Part shown: piece after piece, positions 1-8,179 of the stretch
Layout of the letters: every line of letters starts with the position of its first letter
Numbering within the stretch: the first letter of the stretch is position 1
Origin: Desulfobulbaceae bacterium
Lineage (GTDB): Bacteria > Desulfobacterota > Desulfobulbia > Desulfobulbales > Desulfocapsaceae
NCBI GenBank assembly: GCA_011390165.1
Contig: JAABSV010000029.1
Coordinates: 1-51,207 of the forward strand
Reading direction: 5' to 3'
Length of the DNA: 51,207 nt
Position numbers and translations under genes: made by a program
The notes under the pieces: generated by a model
Seen by the model: the letters and a program-made list of their open reading frames with translations, nothing else
What the model was told of the DNA's origin: nothing
The model's database searches: none

Positions 1-1098
1 CGCCCTGAGATAGTCTCCAACTCCAAAGGGCGTAAGGGTGCGCAGCCCAACCATGCCCTCGTTCCAGCTCTGAAGGAGAAATTCGTTGGTGAGTTTTTCA
101 TCCCCCCCTTTGATGTTGAAAGGGATATTCATACGGCTTCTCAATCCCTTATCCTGCACAGGAGTGCCATAAAAACCACCGGAATTGTCAATGACCTCGT
201 AAAGGATACGGCTTTTTGCAATGGAACGGCGTTCATTCTCTGCCACACCGCCTTCGCGCTCGAGCCAGTCCATGAGGAAACCGATGACTTCGATGTTGAA
301 GGTCGCGGGGGTATTCCAGAGATTTTCAGCTTCCACATTCGTTGTGTAATTAAAAACCCCAGGGCAGAGGGGGGATGCCTTGTCCTTGCCGAGAAGATCC
401 CTGCGCACGACCGTCAGAGTGACCCCCGGGTGGCCGATATTCTTCGAGGCGCATGCAAAGAGCACCCCAACGCCGTCGCCGCGCCAGTCGATCGGCTTGG
501 TCGTGAAGTCGGAACTCGCATCGATGACCAGAGGAATGTGCCGACGTGACTCCGGAAGTTTGGGGAGTCGGTGATTTTCGATGCCATTTACGGTCTCATT
601 GGAACAGAGAAAGACAAATTTGCTTGTATAATCGATCTTCTCTTCGCTCAGTTCGGGGAAGGTGGTGTACCCTCCCTGGGGGTCCCTGCCATCAATGGTG
701 TGGACGCTGCAGTACCTCAAGGCTTCGTCGCGGGCCCGTTCCGTCCAGGTGCCGTTGACTACATATGTCGCTACGTCCGACCTGTCGTGGCAGAGGTTCA
801 ACGGTACAGCGGCAAACTGTCCATGGCCGCCGCCATGCGTGAAAAGCACCTCGAAGTCGTCTGGTATGGCCATGACCCGGCGAACAGAAGCGGCAGTGTG
901 TTTGAGTATATTGACGAATTCCGGCGAGCGGTGCGATAAGGCCAGGGACGTAAGACCGGGCTTTTTGAAGCTGGCAGCTATTTCGTCCTCGACGGCCTTT
1001 GGCAACGAAGTGGGCCCGGGACTGAAGTTGATGAGCTTTACGGATGGGTTGGCAGGACTCAGTGATCCAACTAGGGCAGGGTGGGTATTTGCATTCAT
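1..1098 (-). CDS. serC: Phosphoserine aminotransferase (SerC), C-terminus cut by window edge
   Basis: PLP-dependent aminotransferase that converts 3-phosphohydroxypyruvate and glutamate to phosphoserine in serine (and pyridoxal phosphate) synthesis. Reading leftward from an ATG at 1098, the frame stays open for 366 codons to base 1. Family blocks seen: NFSPGPTSLP near the N-terminus, the glycine-rich HGGGHGQFAAVPLNL cofactor region, NETVNGIE, VIDASSDF, the Schiff-base lysine in ASKNIGHPGVTLTVVRRDLL, NTPATFNIEVIGFLMDWL, and RSRMNIPFNI. It is somewhat divergent from the E. coli type, with HRSPEF and a long N-terminus. Probably only a few residues are missing at the cut end. Base composition is more AT-rich than the genes after 2.2 kb. 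It diverges from the short-chain dehydrogenase at 1403. Confidence 0.9.
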   Translation of the reverse strand, partial: MNANTHPALVGSLSPANPSVKLINFSPGPTSLPKAVEDEIAASFKKPGLTSLALSHRSPEFVNILKHTAASVRRVMAIPDDFEVLFTHGGGHGQFAAVPLNLCHDRSDVATYVVNGTWTERARDEALRYCSVHTIDGRDPQGGYTTFPELSEEKIDYTSKFVFLCSNETVNGIENHRLPKLPESRRHIPLVIDASSDFTTKPIDWRGDGVGVLFACASKNIGHPGVTLTVVRRDLLGKDKASPLCPGVFNYTTNVEAENLWNTPATFNIEVIGFLMDWLEREGGVAENERRSIAKSRILYEVIDNSGGFYGTPVQDKGLRSRMNIPFNIKGGDEKLTNEFLLQSWNEGMVGLRTLTPFGVGDYLRA

Positions 1099-1402
1099 TT
1101 TTTTGTTCCCCGGGTTGTCTTTTTCGGTGAAATGAGACTACATTCCGAATGGTTAAACTGGGGTATTAACCGGTTGTTTTGTTGCTGGTGATTTGGTGTA
1201 TGTCATTTTCACCCTCGGTTCTCATGCACAGAACTTTTTGGCGATTGCGTCTTAGGAGTAGTAGGTAAAATGTCGCATGTCAATATTTTATAAAATATTT
1301 TATAAAATTTCTGAATATGATACAGTGCGGTCATTGGCTACACTTGGCGAGGGGGGAAGCAGGTGGTGGCTCCAGGCAAACTATTAACTGGATTGTGAAA
1401 CG
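1099..1402. other. Divergent intergenic region serC / SDR
   Basis: About 300 bp with no gene. It must carry both divergent promoters. The only notable structure is the tandem AT palindrome listed separately at 1285-1308. A TATGAT hexamer at 1316-1321 could be the -10 box of the dehydrogenase gene, which would place its -35 region inside the palindromes. Confidence 0.5.
1285..1308. promoter_or_regulatory. Two abutting 12-bp perfect palindromes (candidate operator)
   Basis: The self-complementary 12-mer ATTTTATAAAAT occurs at 1285-1296 and again at 1297-1308, head to tail with no gap, so the two sites lie about one helical turn apart. The position between divergent serC and SDR, overlapping the expected -35 region of the SDR promoter, suggests cooperative binding of a dimeric regulator. 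The regulator is unknown. Confidence 0.5.
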
Positions 1403-2179
1403 ATGAAAATTACAGATCGATTATTTGGCATTGAAGGTCGGGTCGCACTGGTTACCGGAGGCAGCTCAGGAATTGGCAGAGCAATTGCGTTCTGTTTTGC
1501 CGAAGCAGGTGCCGCTGTTATCCACGTGGCGAGACAAGAAGAGGCATTAAAGGATGCGGTGAAGGATGTTGAAAAGATTAACGGAACGGCAGCCTATGTG
1601 ATCTGTGATGTGTCCGATGTCGATGCTCTTGGCGAAACAGTGGCAAAGGCATCTTCATTTTTTGGGGCACCGGATATTCTCGTTAATGCCGCCGGCGTTA
1701 ACCTGCGCCAACCTTGGGAAGAGATAAGCTCTGAAAGCTGGGACAAGCAAATTGCCATTAATTTAAAAGTACCGTTCTTTCTTGCCCGACACCTTGTTCC
1801 AGCCATGCAGGAAAAGGGCTGGGGAAAGATTATCAATATTGCCTCACTCCAATCAGAACGAGCATTTCCCAACAGTGTACCCTATGGCGCATCCAAGGGT
1901 GGGGTAATGCAATTGACCCGGGCCATGGCTGAAGCATGGTCCGCTGAGCAAAGCGGGATCACCTGTAATGCCATTGCCCCAGGTTTTTTTAAAACAGCTT
2001 TAACTTCGCCTCTTTATAATCAGGAACAAGTTGTTGATGCCCTTGCCCGCAAGACCATTATTGGCCGAAACGGAGAGCTTGATGACCTCAAAGGCATTGC
2101 CATATTTCTCGCCTCACCTGCTTCTGACTATATTACCGGCCAGACAATTTATCTTGACGGGGGCTGGACGGCTAAATAG
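1403..2179 (+). CDS. Short-chain dehydrogenase/reductase (classical SDR)
   Basis: NAD(P)-dependent oxidoreductase of 258 aa, the usual length for classical SDRs. Visible motifs: cofactor loop TGGSSGIG (residues 18-25), NAAG (95-98), catalytic Ser148 in IINIASLQS, and the YGASK box with Tyr161 and Lys165. The C-terminal YITGQTIYLDGGW is typical of the sugar-acid/gluconate 5-dehydrogenase-like and 3-oxoacyl reductase-like branches, but the substrate cannot be read from sequence. No strong Shine-Dalgarno is visible before the ATG. It stands alone and divergent from serC. An involvement in hydroxy-acid or serine-related metabolism is only inference from that neighbour. Confidence 0.88.
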   Translation: MKITDRLFGIEGRVALVTGGSSGIGRAIAFCFAEAGAAVIHVARQEEALKDAVKDVEKINGTAAYVICDVSDVDALGETVAKASSFFGAPDILVNAAGVNLRQPWEEISSESWDKQIAINLKVPFFLARHLVPAMQEKGWGKIINIASLQSERAFPNSVPYGASKGGVMQLTRAMAEAWSAEQSGITCNAIAPGFFKTALTSPLYNQEQVVDALARKTIIGRNGELDDLKGIAIFLASPASDYITGQTIYLDGGWTAK

Positions 2180-2218
2180 AAATCTCGGCCCCTTTTGTTT
2201 TCGGAACGATTTCGGTTT

Positions 2219-2620
2219 TCAGCCGGCCGGCTGTCCCCGCTTCTGCAGCACTTCGGCCGGATCGACCGGCCGGCAGAGCTCGCACTCGTCGCAATAGGCA
2301 GCAACCACCACCCACTCCTCGGAAAGTACCTCCACCTGATGCTCGAGACCCGGCGGCAGGCGCACGGCGGTACCTTCGCACAACCGGTACTCCTCGCCGC
2401 CGGCCCGCAGCAGCGCTTCCCCTTTCAGGGTGAGGGTGACCTCATCCCGGGGGTGGCTGTGGGGGAGGCTGCGCGCTCCCTTTTTACCGGTGGTCACCGC
2501 CAGGCGGAGAAAGCCTTCGCCCCGTTCAGCCGGCGAGAAGAGGAGCTGCTGTTTGAAGTCGAACAAATCCACAGGAATGACCGAGGCGAGCTGTTTGATT
2601 TCCGGACGGCACCTAAACAT
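2219..2620 (-). CDS. Cupin-domain protein
   Basis: Small single-domain cupin of 133 aa. The metal-binding motif 1 is seen as PHSHPRDEVTLTLKGEALL (His54, His56, Glu60) and motif 2 as LPPGLEHQVEVL (His94), so a full four-ligand metal site is plausible. The C-terminus carries a CDECELC cluster (Cys110, 113, 116) of unknown role. It diverges from the GntR-family gene across a perfect AT dyad and is probably controlled by that regulator. Small cupins of this kind often accompany catabolic operons as isomerases, lyases or ligand sensors. The reaction here is unknown. Confidence 0.8.
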   Translation of the reverse strand: MFRCRPEIKQLASVIPVDLFDFKQQLLFSPAERGEGFLRLAVTTGKKGARSLPHSHPRDEVTLTLKGEALLRAGGEEYRLCEGTAVRLPPGLEHQVEVLSEEWVVVAAYCDECELCRPVDPAEVLQKRGQPAG

Positions 2621-2685
2621 TATATCACCTTTTTACCTGTAAATTGTTGCTGTTCAGGGTATTCCGGCCTTGGCCGGTCCCAGGT

Positions 2686-2709
2686 AAAATATATTTGACA
2701 ATATATTTT
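2686..2709. promoter_or_regulatory. Perfect AT-rich dyad, candidate GntR-family operator
   Basis: Perfect 10-bp inverted repeat: AAAATATATT at 2686-2695 and AATATATTTT at 2700-2709, separated by TGAC. It overlaps a TTGACA hexamer (2695-2700) that could serve as the -35 box of the gntR-type gene, and it lies between the divergent cupin and regulator genes. This geometry suits autorepression and shared control by the FCD regulator encoded immediately downstream. Confidence 0.6.
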
Positions 2710-2788
2710 GAAAATATTATTTCAGCAAGAAGTGGTATCGAACAACGCCCTCCTCCCAACCGCCAAACTACCCGGGAGTACCCCTCCG

Positions 2789-3526
2789 ATGGAAAAAAAA
2801 GACGGACGAATTCGGTTGAGCGACAAGGCCTACGAGCGTATCCGGGCGATGATCGTCAACCTGCAGTTGCGCCCTGGCAAGCAGGTGGAGGAGGGCGCGC
2901 TCGAGCAGCAGCTCTCCATCGGCCGGACGCCGATCCGGGAAGCGCTGCAGAGGCTGGCCATGGAGGGCCTGCTGGAGCACTCCCCCGGCCGTGGTCTGCT
3001 CGTGCGGCCGATCAGTATCGAGGATGTGAAGAATCTCTTCGAGGCGATGACCGCCCTCGAGCAGATTGTGGTGCAACTGGCAACCCAGAGGATCCGTCCG
3101 GAGGAGATCAACGCCCTGGCCGAGATCAGTAAAAAGCATCAGCAGGCGATGGGCAAGGAGGATTTCCTGCAGGTAACCATGCTGAACAAGGCCTTTCATC
3201 GGGGCTACTGCAGCGCCACCGGCAACCTCTTCCTGCTTGGGGCCATGGACGGTCTGAACCACCAGTCGGAACGGCTCGCCTATCTCACCCATATCCGCGA
3301 GGCGCAGCAGGTGGTGGCGAAGGATTACAACGGCCTGGCCATTCAGGACCATGAACAGCTGCTCGACTGTTTTGCCCGGGGCGATGCGGAGCGGAGCGTG
3401 GAGATTATCGTCGCCCACTGTCAGCGTTTTTTTGTCCGGGTCTGCCACTATATGGAACCACGTCTCTCCCTGTTGAAGCCGAAACCGGCGGTCGCCCGGC
3501 CGGAGTTGGCGGCGCCGCAGAATTGA
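2789..3526 (+). CDS. GntR-family transcriptional regulator, FCD subfamily
   Basis: Metabolite-responsive DNA-binding regulator of 245 aa. The N-terminal winged helix-turn-helix spans about residues 8-75 (AYERIRAMIVNLQLRPG, then the recognition region SIGRTPIREALQRLAMEGLL, then the wing GRGLLVRPIS). The all-helical FCD ligand domain follows at about 80-210, with the family-typical LNKAFHRGYCSATGN and DHEQLLDCFARGD segments carrying potential metal-binding His and Asp. The start at 2789 is chosen because GGGAG lies at 2774-2778 and homology begins there; the frame is open further upstream to 2708. It is the first gene of a co-directional catabolic and transport series and is likely its local regulator. 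Confidence 0.88.
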   Translation: MEKKDGRIRLSDKAYERIRAMIVNLQLRPGKQVEEGALEQQLSIGRTPIREALQRLAMEGLLEHSPGRGLLVRPISIEDVKNLFEAMTALEQIVVQLATQRIRPEEINALAEISKKHQQAMGKEDFLQVTMLNKAFHRGYCSATGNLFLLGAMDGLNHQSERLAYLTHIREAQQVVAKDYNGLAIQDHEQLLDCFARGDAERSVEIIVAHCQRFFVRVCHYMEPRLSLLKPKPAVARPELAAPQN

Positions 3527-3674
3527 TTGCCATGGCACATTGTCACTCTTTCCCCGTACCGTTTTAGAATCTCTTCATTACCGTCAACCGATCTTGGTTG
3601 GCGCCGGGAAGGAGGGCAGCGACAAGGGTGGCGGACAGCTATCAACCATAATGAGACCATACCGAGGAATACAA

Positions 3675-4919
3675 ATGAACAGCCAAAACTTTCTGCTGCT
3701 GAAAAACGGCCATCTGGTTGATGGCACTGCGGCGGAAAAGAATGAACCGATGGATATCCTCGTCGCCGATGGGCGGGTCGTCGAGTGGGGACGAGAGCTT
3801 CGTGCCGGAACGGCGGAGAGCATCGACCTCCAGGGCCGGACGATCATGCCCGGCCTGATCGACTGCCATGTCCATGTGGTCGCCGCCCTGGCCGATCTGG
3901 GCGCCAACGCCCGTCTGCCCGACTCCCTGGTCACCGCGCGCTCCCTGGTGCTGATGCGCAACATGCTCATGCGCGGCTTTACCACCGTTCGCGATGTCGG
4001 TGGTGCCGACCCGGGGTTGATCCAGGTTACCAGAGAGGGGGTCTTCCCGACCCCGAGGGTGCTCACTTCCGGCAATGCCCTCAGCCAGACCGGGGGGCAC
4101 TGTGATTTCCGCGGCCGTTTCAACAACGACCCGCCGGCATCCGGGCGAATCCCCCTCGGCGCCATCGGCCGGATCTGTGATGGTGAGCGGGAGATCAGGC
4201 TGGCCGCCCGGGAAGAGTTGAAGGGGGGGGCCGACTTCGTCAAGATCATGGCCAATGGCGGCTGCGCCTCGCCCACCGACCCCATACGTTTTCTCGGCTT
4301 CTCGCGCCAGGAACTGCTGGCGGTGGTGGAGGAGGCGGCCAACGCCGGGACCTATGTCGCCGCCCACCTCTATACCGACGAGGCCATCCGCCGCTGCGTC
4401 GAGTGCGGCGTACACTCCCTGGAACATTGTAACCTCATCGAGGCGGAGACCGCCGCCCTGGCCGCCGCCCAGGGGGCCTTTGCCGTGCCGACCCTGGTCA
4501 CCTACGACCGGCTGCTGGCGGAAGGGGCGGCCCTGGGCTTCCCCGCCGATTCGATTAAGAAGGTTGGCATGGTGATGCAGGCCGGCCTTGAGTCGCTGAT
4601 CGTCATGCGCCAGGCCGGCCTGCCCATGGCCTATGGCTCCGATCTGCTTGGCGATATGCAACGCCATCAGTCGGAGGAGTTTATTATCCGTGGCCGCTAC
4701 CTGCCCGCTCAGGAGGTTATCGCCTCGGCCACCCATGTTGCCGCCAGGCTGCTGCGGCTGGAGGGCGAGATCGGCACTCTTGCCCCCGGTGCCCGGGCCG
4801 ACCTGATCGTGGTCGATGGGAATCCACTGGAGGATCTTTCCCTGCTCAGCCATCAGGGGCGCCATATGCCGCTGATCATCAAGGATGGGCAGTTTGTCAA
4901 ACGCCAGCAGCTCGAATAA
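3675..4919 (+). CDS. Metal-dependent amidohydrolase (COG1228 / Xaa-Pro dipeptidase-like)
   Basis: TIM-barrel hydrolase of the amidohydrolase superfamily, 414 aa, cytoplasmic (no signal peptide). The metal and catalytic set is complete: HVH (His65, His67), a likely carboxylated Lys190 in DFVKIMANGG, His231 in VAAHLYTDEA, His251 in SLEHCN, and Asp323 in YGSDLLG. The N-terminal NGHLVDGT and C-terminal GARADLIVVDGNPLEDL segments form the usual beta-sandwich. This pattern matches the imidazolonepropionase/Xaa-Pro dipeptidase-like group, which cleaves amide or peptide bonds of small molecules. The start is set by CGAGG at 3663-3667, 7 nt before the ATG. Neighbouring TRAP and carbamoylase genes suggest it acts on an imported amide, hydantoin or N-acyl compound. 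Confidence 0.87.
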   Translation: MNSQNFLLLKNGHLVDGTAAEKNEPMDILVADGRVVEWGRELRAGTAESIDLQGRTIMPGLIDCHVHVVAALADLGANARLPDSLVTARSLVLMRNMLMRGFTTVRDVGGADPGLIQVTREGVFPTPRVLTSGNALSQTGGHCDFRGRFNNDPPASGRIPLGAIGRICDGEREIRLAAREELKGGADFVKIMANGGCASPTDPIRFLGFSRQELLAVVEEAANAGTYVAAHLYTDEAIRRCVECGVHSLEHCNLIEAETAALAAAQGAFAVPTLVTYDRLLAEGAALGFPADSIKKVGMVMQAGLESLIVMRQAGLPMAYGSDLLGDMQRHQSEEFIIRGRYLPAQEVIASATHVAARLLRLEGEIGTLAPGARADLIVVDGNPLEDLSLLSHQGRHMPLIIKDGQFVKRQQLE

Positions 4920-4955
4920 TCGAGCCGGAAAATCTCAATCAAGGAGGAAAGCGAA

Positions 4956-6104
4956 GTGAAAACGAATCGTTTGCTACCCCAAAAGGCCCTCTGCGTCGGT
5001 CTCAGCCTGCTCTGCCTCTCCTCGGCGCAGCTGGCACTGGCCGAGCCAATCAAGTTCAATGCCAATGTCTTCTACGAGGTCGCCGTGCCGATGTCCGGGG
5101 CCGGCTACGGCGAATGGGCGAAGGTTCTGGCAAAGGAGAGCAACGGCAGTCTCGAGGCCAAGATATTCTACGGCGGAGTGCTCGCCCCACCCAACGCCAG
5201 CCTCACTGCGGTCAGTGACGGTCTGGCCGAGATCGGGCACATTCCGGCGATGTACACCCCCTCCGATCTGCCCGTCTCCAACCTCCTGCACGAGTTGTCA
5301 GCCAACTTCACCGACAGCATGGCGATGATGGCGGCGATCACCGAATACAACTTCACCAACAAGGAGTTGCAGGAGCAGTACAAAAAATGGGACATCATCT
5401 ACGGCGGGGCCTACTCCACCCCGGAATACCGGATCTTCTGCAAGGAGCAGGTGACCAGTCCCGAAGAGATGAAGGGGAAGAAGGTTCGTACCCTCGGGGC
5501 CGGCAGTGCCCTGCTGATCGAACAGCTGGGCGGTGTGCCGGTCAACGTCCCCTCCAGCGAAATGTACAGTGGCCTGGAGAAGGGCATTCTCGACTGTGCC
5601 GCCAACGCCCTGAGTGATCTGAAGGCGCGCAGCCTGTGGGATGTTTCCAAGCACACCACCATGATTTCCTTAGGGATTTTTTATGTCGGACCGCAGTGGG
5701 GAGTGCGCACCAGCTTCTGGGAACAGCTGGACACCGCCCAGCGAAAGGCGCTGCTCAAGTCCTTTGCCATGGGCATGCCGCTGATCTACCAGCAGTATAT
5801 GCAGGACAATGTCAACGTGATGAACGAGGCCGGTGGCAAGGGGGTCACCTTCCACGAGCCCAATGCGGAGATGTCCAGAATTATCAAGGAGTTTGATAAC
5901 AACAATATCGAGCGGGCGATTGCCGTCGGCAAAGAGAAGAAGATGGTCGCCGACCCGGAGAAGTTCGTCAAGGACTTCATTGCGGTGTACGACAAGTGGG
6001 TTGCCTTGCTGGCCGATGTCGACCGCAGCAATAACCAGGCCATTGCCGACCTGATCATGGCCAACATCTACGACAAGGTCGATGTGGCCACCTATCCCAA
6101 TTGA
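4956..6104 (+). CDS. dctP: TRAP transporter solute-binding protein, DctP family (system 1)
   Basis: Periplasmic substrate-capturing component of a sodium-driven TRAP transporter, 382 aa. A signal peptide of about 29 residues ends LALA before EPIKFNANVFYE. Family blocks are seen: GAGYGEWAKVLAKESNGSLEAKIFYGGVL, then the domain-2 hinge EEMKGKKVRTLGAGSALLIEQLGGVPVNVPSSEMYSGLEKGILD, in which the R of VRTLG is the place of the ligand-carboxylate-binding arginine. Start is GTG with AAGGAGG at 4941-4947. It is followed by a strong hairpin (6148-6184) and then dctQ and dctM. The longer-than-usual C-terminal region and the amidohydrolase neighbour suggest an unusual, possibly amide-bearing, carboxylate ligand. 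Confidence 0.92.
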   Translation: MKTNRLLPQKALCVGLSLLCLSSAQLALAEPIKFNANVFYEVAVPMSGAGYGEWAKVLAKESNGSLEAKIFYGGVLAPPNASLTAVSDGLAEIGHIPAMYTPSDLPVSNLLHELSANFTDSMAMMAAITEYNFTNKELQEQYKKWDIIYGGAYSTPEYRIFCKEQVTSPEEMKGKKVRTLGAGSALLIEQLGGVPVNVPSSEMYSGLEKGILDCAANALSDLKARSLWDVSKHTTMISLGIFYVGPQWGVRTSFWEQLDTAQRKALLKSFAMGMPLIYQQYMQDNVNVMNEAGGKGVTFHEPNAEMSRIIKEFDNNNIERAIAVGKEKKMVADPEKFVKDFIAVYDKWVALLADVDRSNNQAIADLIMANIYDKVDVATYPN

Positions 6105-6147
6105 CGCAATTGTCCCAATTACGTCAATTGATCGGCTGATCCAGCAC

Positions 6148-6184
6148 CCGCCGTCACCCCGGGGGAATACCGGGGCGACGGCGG
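6148..6184 (+). terminator. Hairpin between dctP and dctQ (partial terminator / RNA stabiliser)
   Basis: Stem CCGCCGTC + CCCCGG pairs with CCGGGG + GACGGCGG, with one internal A/C mismatch and a 7-nt loop. There is no U-run. A hairpin directly after the binding-protein gene commonly keeps binding-protein transcript in excess over the membrane subunits. A comparable stem follows the second dctP at 17758-17786. Confidence 0.65.
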
Positions 6185-6235
6185 GGCCGGCGACGACGGT
6201 CCGGTATCCTCAAACTGCAAGTGAGTGAGGGCAAA

Positions 6236-6733
6236 ATGGCAGAGAGCAGATTGATCGTCCGCAGGCTGATCAAGGGGGTCACCGGCACCTCGATGTTTCT
6301 CGCCCTGATCTCCCTATTCGCCATGATGCTGCTCATTACCGCCGATGTTCTGCTCAACAAGCTGATCGGTCGGCCGATTCCCGGGACACTGGAGATAACC
6401 TCTTACTACTTCATGGTTCTCGTGGTCTTCCTGGTGATGCCCTTTATCGAAAAGAACCAATCCCATATCTCCGCCGATTTCATCGTCGTCAGGTTCAGTG
6501 CCCGGATGCAGAATTACGTGGCTATCCTCGGCAAGGTGCTGACGATCGTTTTCTATTCGCTCCTGCTGTATGCCGCCTGGGTCCAGGCAATCAAGTCGAC
6601 CAGGCGGCTGGAAACGGTGATGTCCAACTTCACCTTCTACATCTGGCCGGCCCGCTGGGGGGTGGTCCTCGGTATCTTTTCCGCCATTGTCGTTGCCGGG
6701 CTGGTGATCGTCCAGCGACTGCGAAAACCGTAA
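6236..6733 (+). CDS. dctQ: TRAP transporter small membrane subunit, DctQ (system 1)
   Basis: Small integral membrane protein (165 aa from this ATG) with four predicted transmembrane helices: about residues 19-42 (MFLALISLFAMMLLITADVLL), 56-77 (ITSYYFMVLVVFLVMPFI), 98-120 and 139-160. The conserved EITSYYFMVLVVFLVMPFIEKNQSHISADF region is characteristic of DctQ. It pairs with DctM to form the TRAP membrane complex. The ATG at 6236 is preferred because GTGAGGG lies just upstream; a GTG at 6221 in the same frame is possible. 31 nt separate it from dctM. Confidence 0.88.
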   Translation: MAESRLIVRRLIKGVTGTSMFLALISLFAMMLLITADVLLNKLIGRPIPGTLEITSYYFMVLVVFLVMPFIEKNQSHISADFIVVRFSARMQNYVAILGKVLTIVFYSLLLYAAWVQAIKSTRRLETVMSNFTFYIWPARWGVVLGIFSAIVVAGLVIVQRLRKP

Positions 6734-6764
6734 CTGGAAGTCACATTTCATGAAATGATCTGCC

Positions 6765-8072
6765 ATGGCCAATGAATATATCGGCTTAGCCTATCTCTGT
6801 GTCGGGCTGCTGCTGATCGCCATCAACATCCCCATCGGCATCTCCCTCGGTCTGGTCGCCTTTGCCGGTATCGTCCACATGCTCTCCGAGCAGGCCGCTT
6901 TCAGTCTGCTGGTTTCCGCCCCGTTCAACCTGATCGGCAACTGGAATTTCAGCGCGGTACCGATGTTTCTTCTCATGGGTTTCGTCTGTACCGACGCCAG
7001 GCTCACCGAGGGTTTGTTCCGCTTTCTGCGTATTATTCTCTGCAAGTTGCCGGGAAACCTGGCTATCTCCTCGGTCGGGGCCTGTGCCCTGTTCGCCGCC
7101 GCCTCCGGCTCGAGTGTTGCCACCTCATCGGCCATGGCCAAAATCGCCACCCCGGAGATGCTCAAATACCGCTACGACCAGGGGCTGGCCACCGGGGTCA
7201 TTGCCGCCTCCGGTACCCTCGGCTCGCTCATTCCGCCCAGTATCCTGATGATCATCATCGGGGTCACCGCCAACATCCCCATCGGTGCCCTGTTTATTGC
7301 CGGGATCATCCCCGGTATCCTTTCCGGGCTGATGTACACGGCGATGATCATCACCCGAACGGTGCTCAACCCCCAACTCGCCCCGGCCTCGGAGGACAGC
7401 TTCAGTCTTGCCGCCTTCACCGGCTCGCTGAAGGAAATCTGGCCACTGCCCACCCTGATCCTGATCGTCATCGGCGGGATCTTTTTCGGTATCTTTTCCC
7501 CCACCGCCGCCGGCAGCGTCGGTGCCTTCTTTTCCATCGTCATCGCCTTCATGAAGGGGAGCTACAGCCTCTCCCTGCTGAAAAGTTCGGCGATCAAGAC
7601 CCTGGACGGCACGGCCACCATCTTCGTCATCATGATCGGCACCGACCTGCTCACCCGGATGCTGGCGATCAGCGGTCTGCCCGACCTGCTCACCGAGTCG
7701 ATCATCAGCCATGATCTGTCGGTTATCGCCTTCATTTTCGCGGTGGGGGTGGTTTACGTCATCCTCGGCATGTTCATCGACTCCATCGGCATCCTCCTCC
7801 TCACCCTGCCGCTGATTGTGCCGATCATGGTGACCATGGAGATCAACATGATCTGGGCCGGAATCCTCCTGATCAAGATGCTCGAGATCGGTATGATGAC
7901 CCCGCCAGTCGGTCTGAATGTCTATGTGATCAAGGCCTCAGTGGGAGACGAGGTCAGCCTGCACACCATCTTCAAGGGGGTGGCGTGGTTTATCCTCACC
8001 GACCTGGTGACCCTCACCATCCTCGTCGCCTTCCCGATCATCGCCCTCTATCTGCCCGGCCTGGCCCAGTAA
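6765..8072 (+). CDS. dctM: TRAP transporter large membrane subunit, DctM (system 1)
   Basis: Large channel-forming TRAP permease, 435 aa, about twelve hydrophobic segments. Family signatures: FLLMGFVCTDARLTEGLFRFLR, the ASGSSVATSSAMAKIATPEM region, GVIAASGTLGSLIPPSILMIIIGVTANIPIGALFIAGIIPG, and the second-half repeat MFIDSIGILLLTLPLIVPI with EIGMMTPPVGLNVYVIKA. It imports the DctP-bound substrate using the sodium gradient. It is complete and uninterrupted. Confidence 0.92.
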   Translation: MANEYIGLAYLCVGLLLIAINIPIGISLGLVAFAGIVHMLSEQAAFSLLVSAPFNLIGNWNFSAVPMFLLMGFVCTDARLTEGLFRFLRIILCKLPGNLAISSVGACALFAAASGSSVATSSAMAKIATPEMLKYRYDQGLATGVIAASGTLGSLIPPSILMIIIGVTANIPIGALFIAGIIPGILSGLMYTAMIITRTVLNPQLAPASEDSFSLAAFTGSLKEIWPLPTLILIVIGGIFFGIFSPTAAGSVGAFFSIVIAFMKGSYSLSLLKSSAIKTLDGTATIFVIMIGTDLLTRMLAISGLPDLLTESIISHDLSVIAFIFAVGVVYVILGMFIDSIGILLLTLPLIVPIMVTMEINMIWAGILLIKMLEIGMMTPPVGLNVYVIKASVGDEVSLHTIFKGVAWFILTDLVTLTILVAFPIIALYLPGLAQ

Positions 8073-8179
8073 GCCGTTCTCTTGTCGGCTGAGCCAGGCT
8101 GAGCGGGCGGAGTTGATCAAGGCAGTGCGGCAGCAGTTCTATCTACCGGCGAAGGTGACCAATACTTGAGAGGAGAGCC

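Noticed and set aside
3642..4865. Long minus-strand open frame (407 codons) opposite the amidohydrolase; similar long frames opposite dctM, TAXI and SBP genes
   Set aside because: Antisense shadows of GC-rich genes; the encoded proteins are low-complexity (Gly, His, Asp, Gln rich) without family motifs.
8073..8179. Short coding remnant (ERAELIKAVRQQFYLPAKVTNT) before the M20 amidase gene
   Set aside because: Only about 20 codons, no start or family match; more likely chance in GC-rich spacer.
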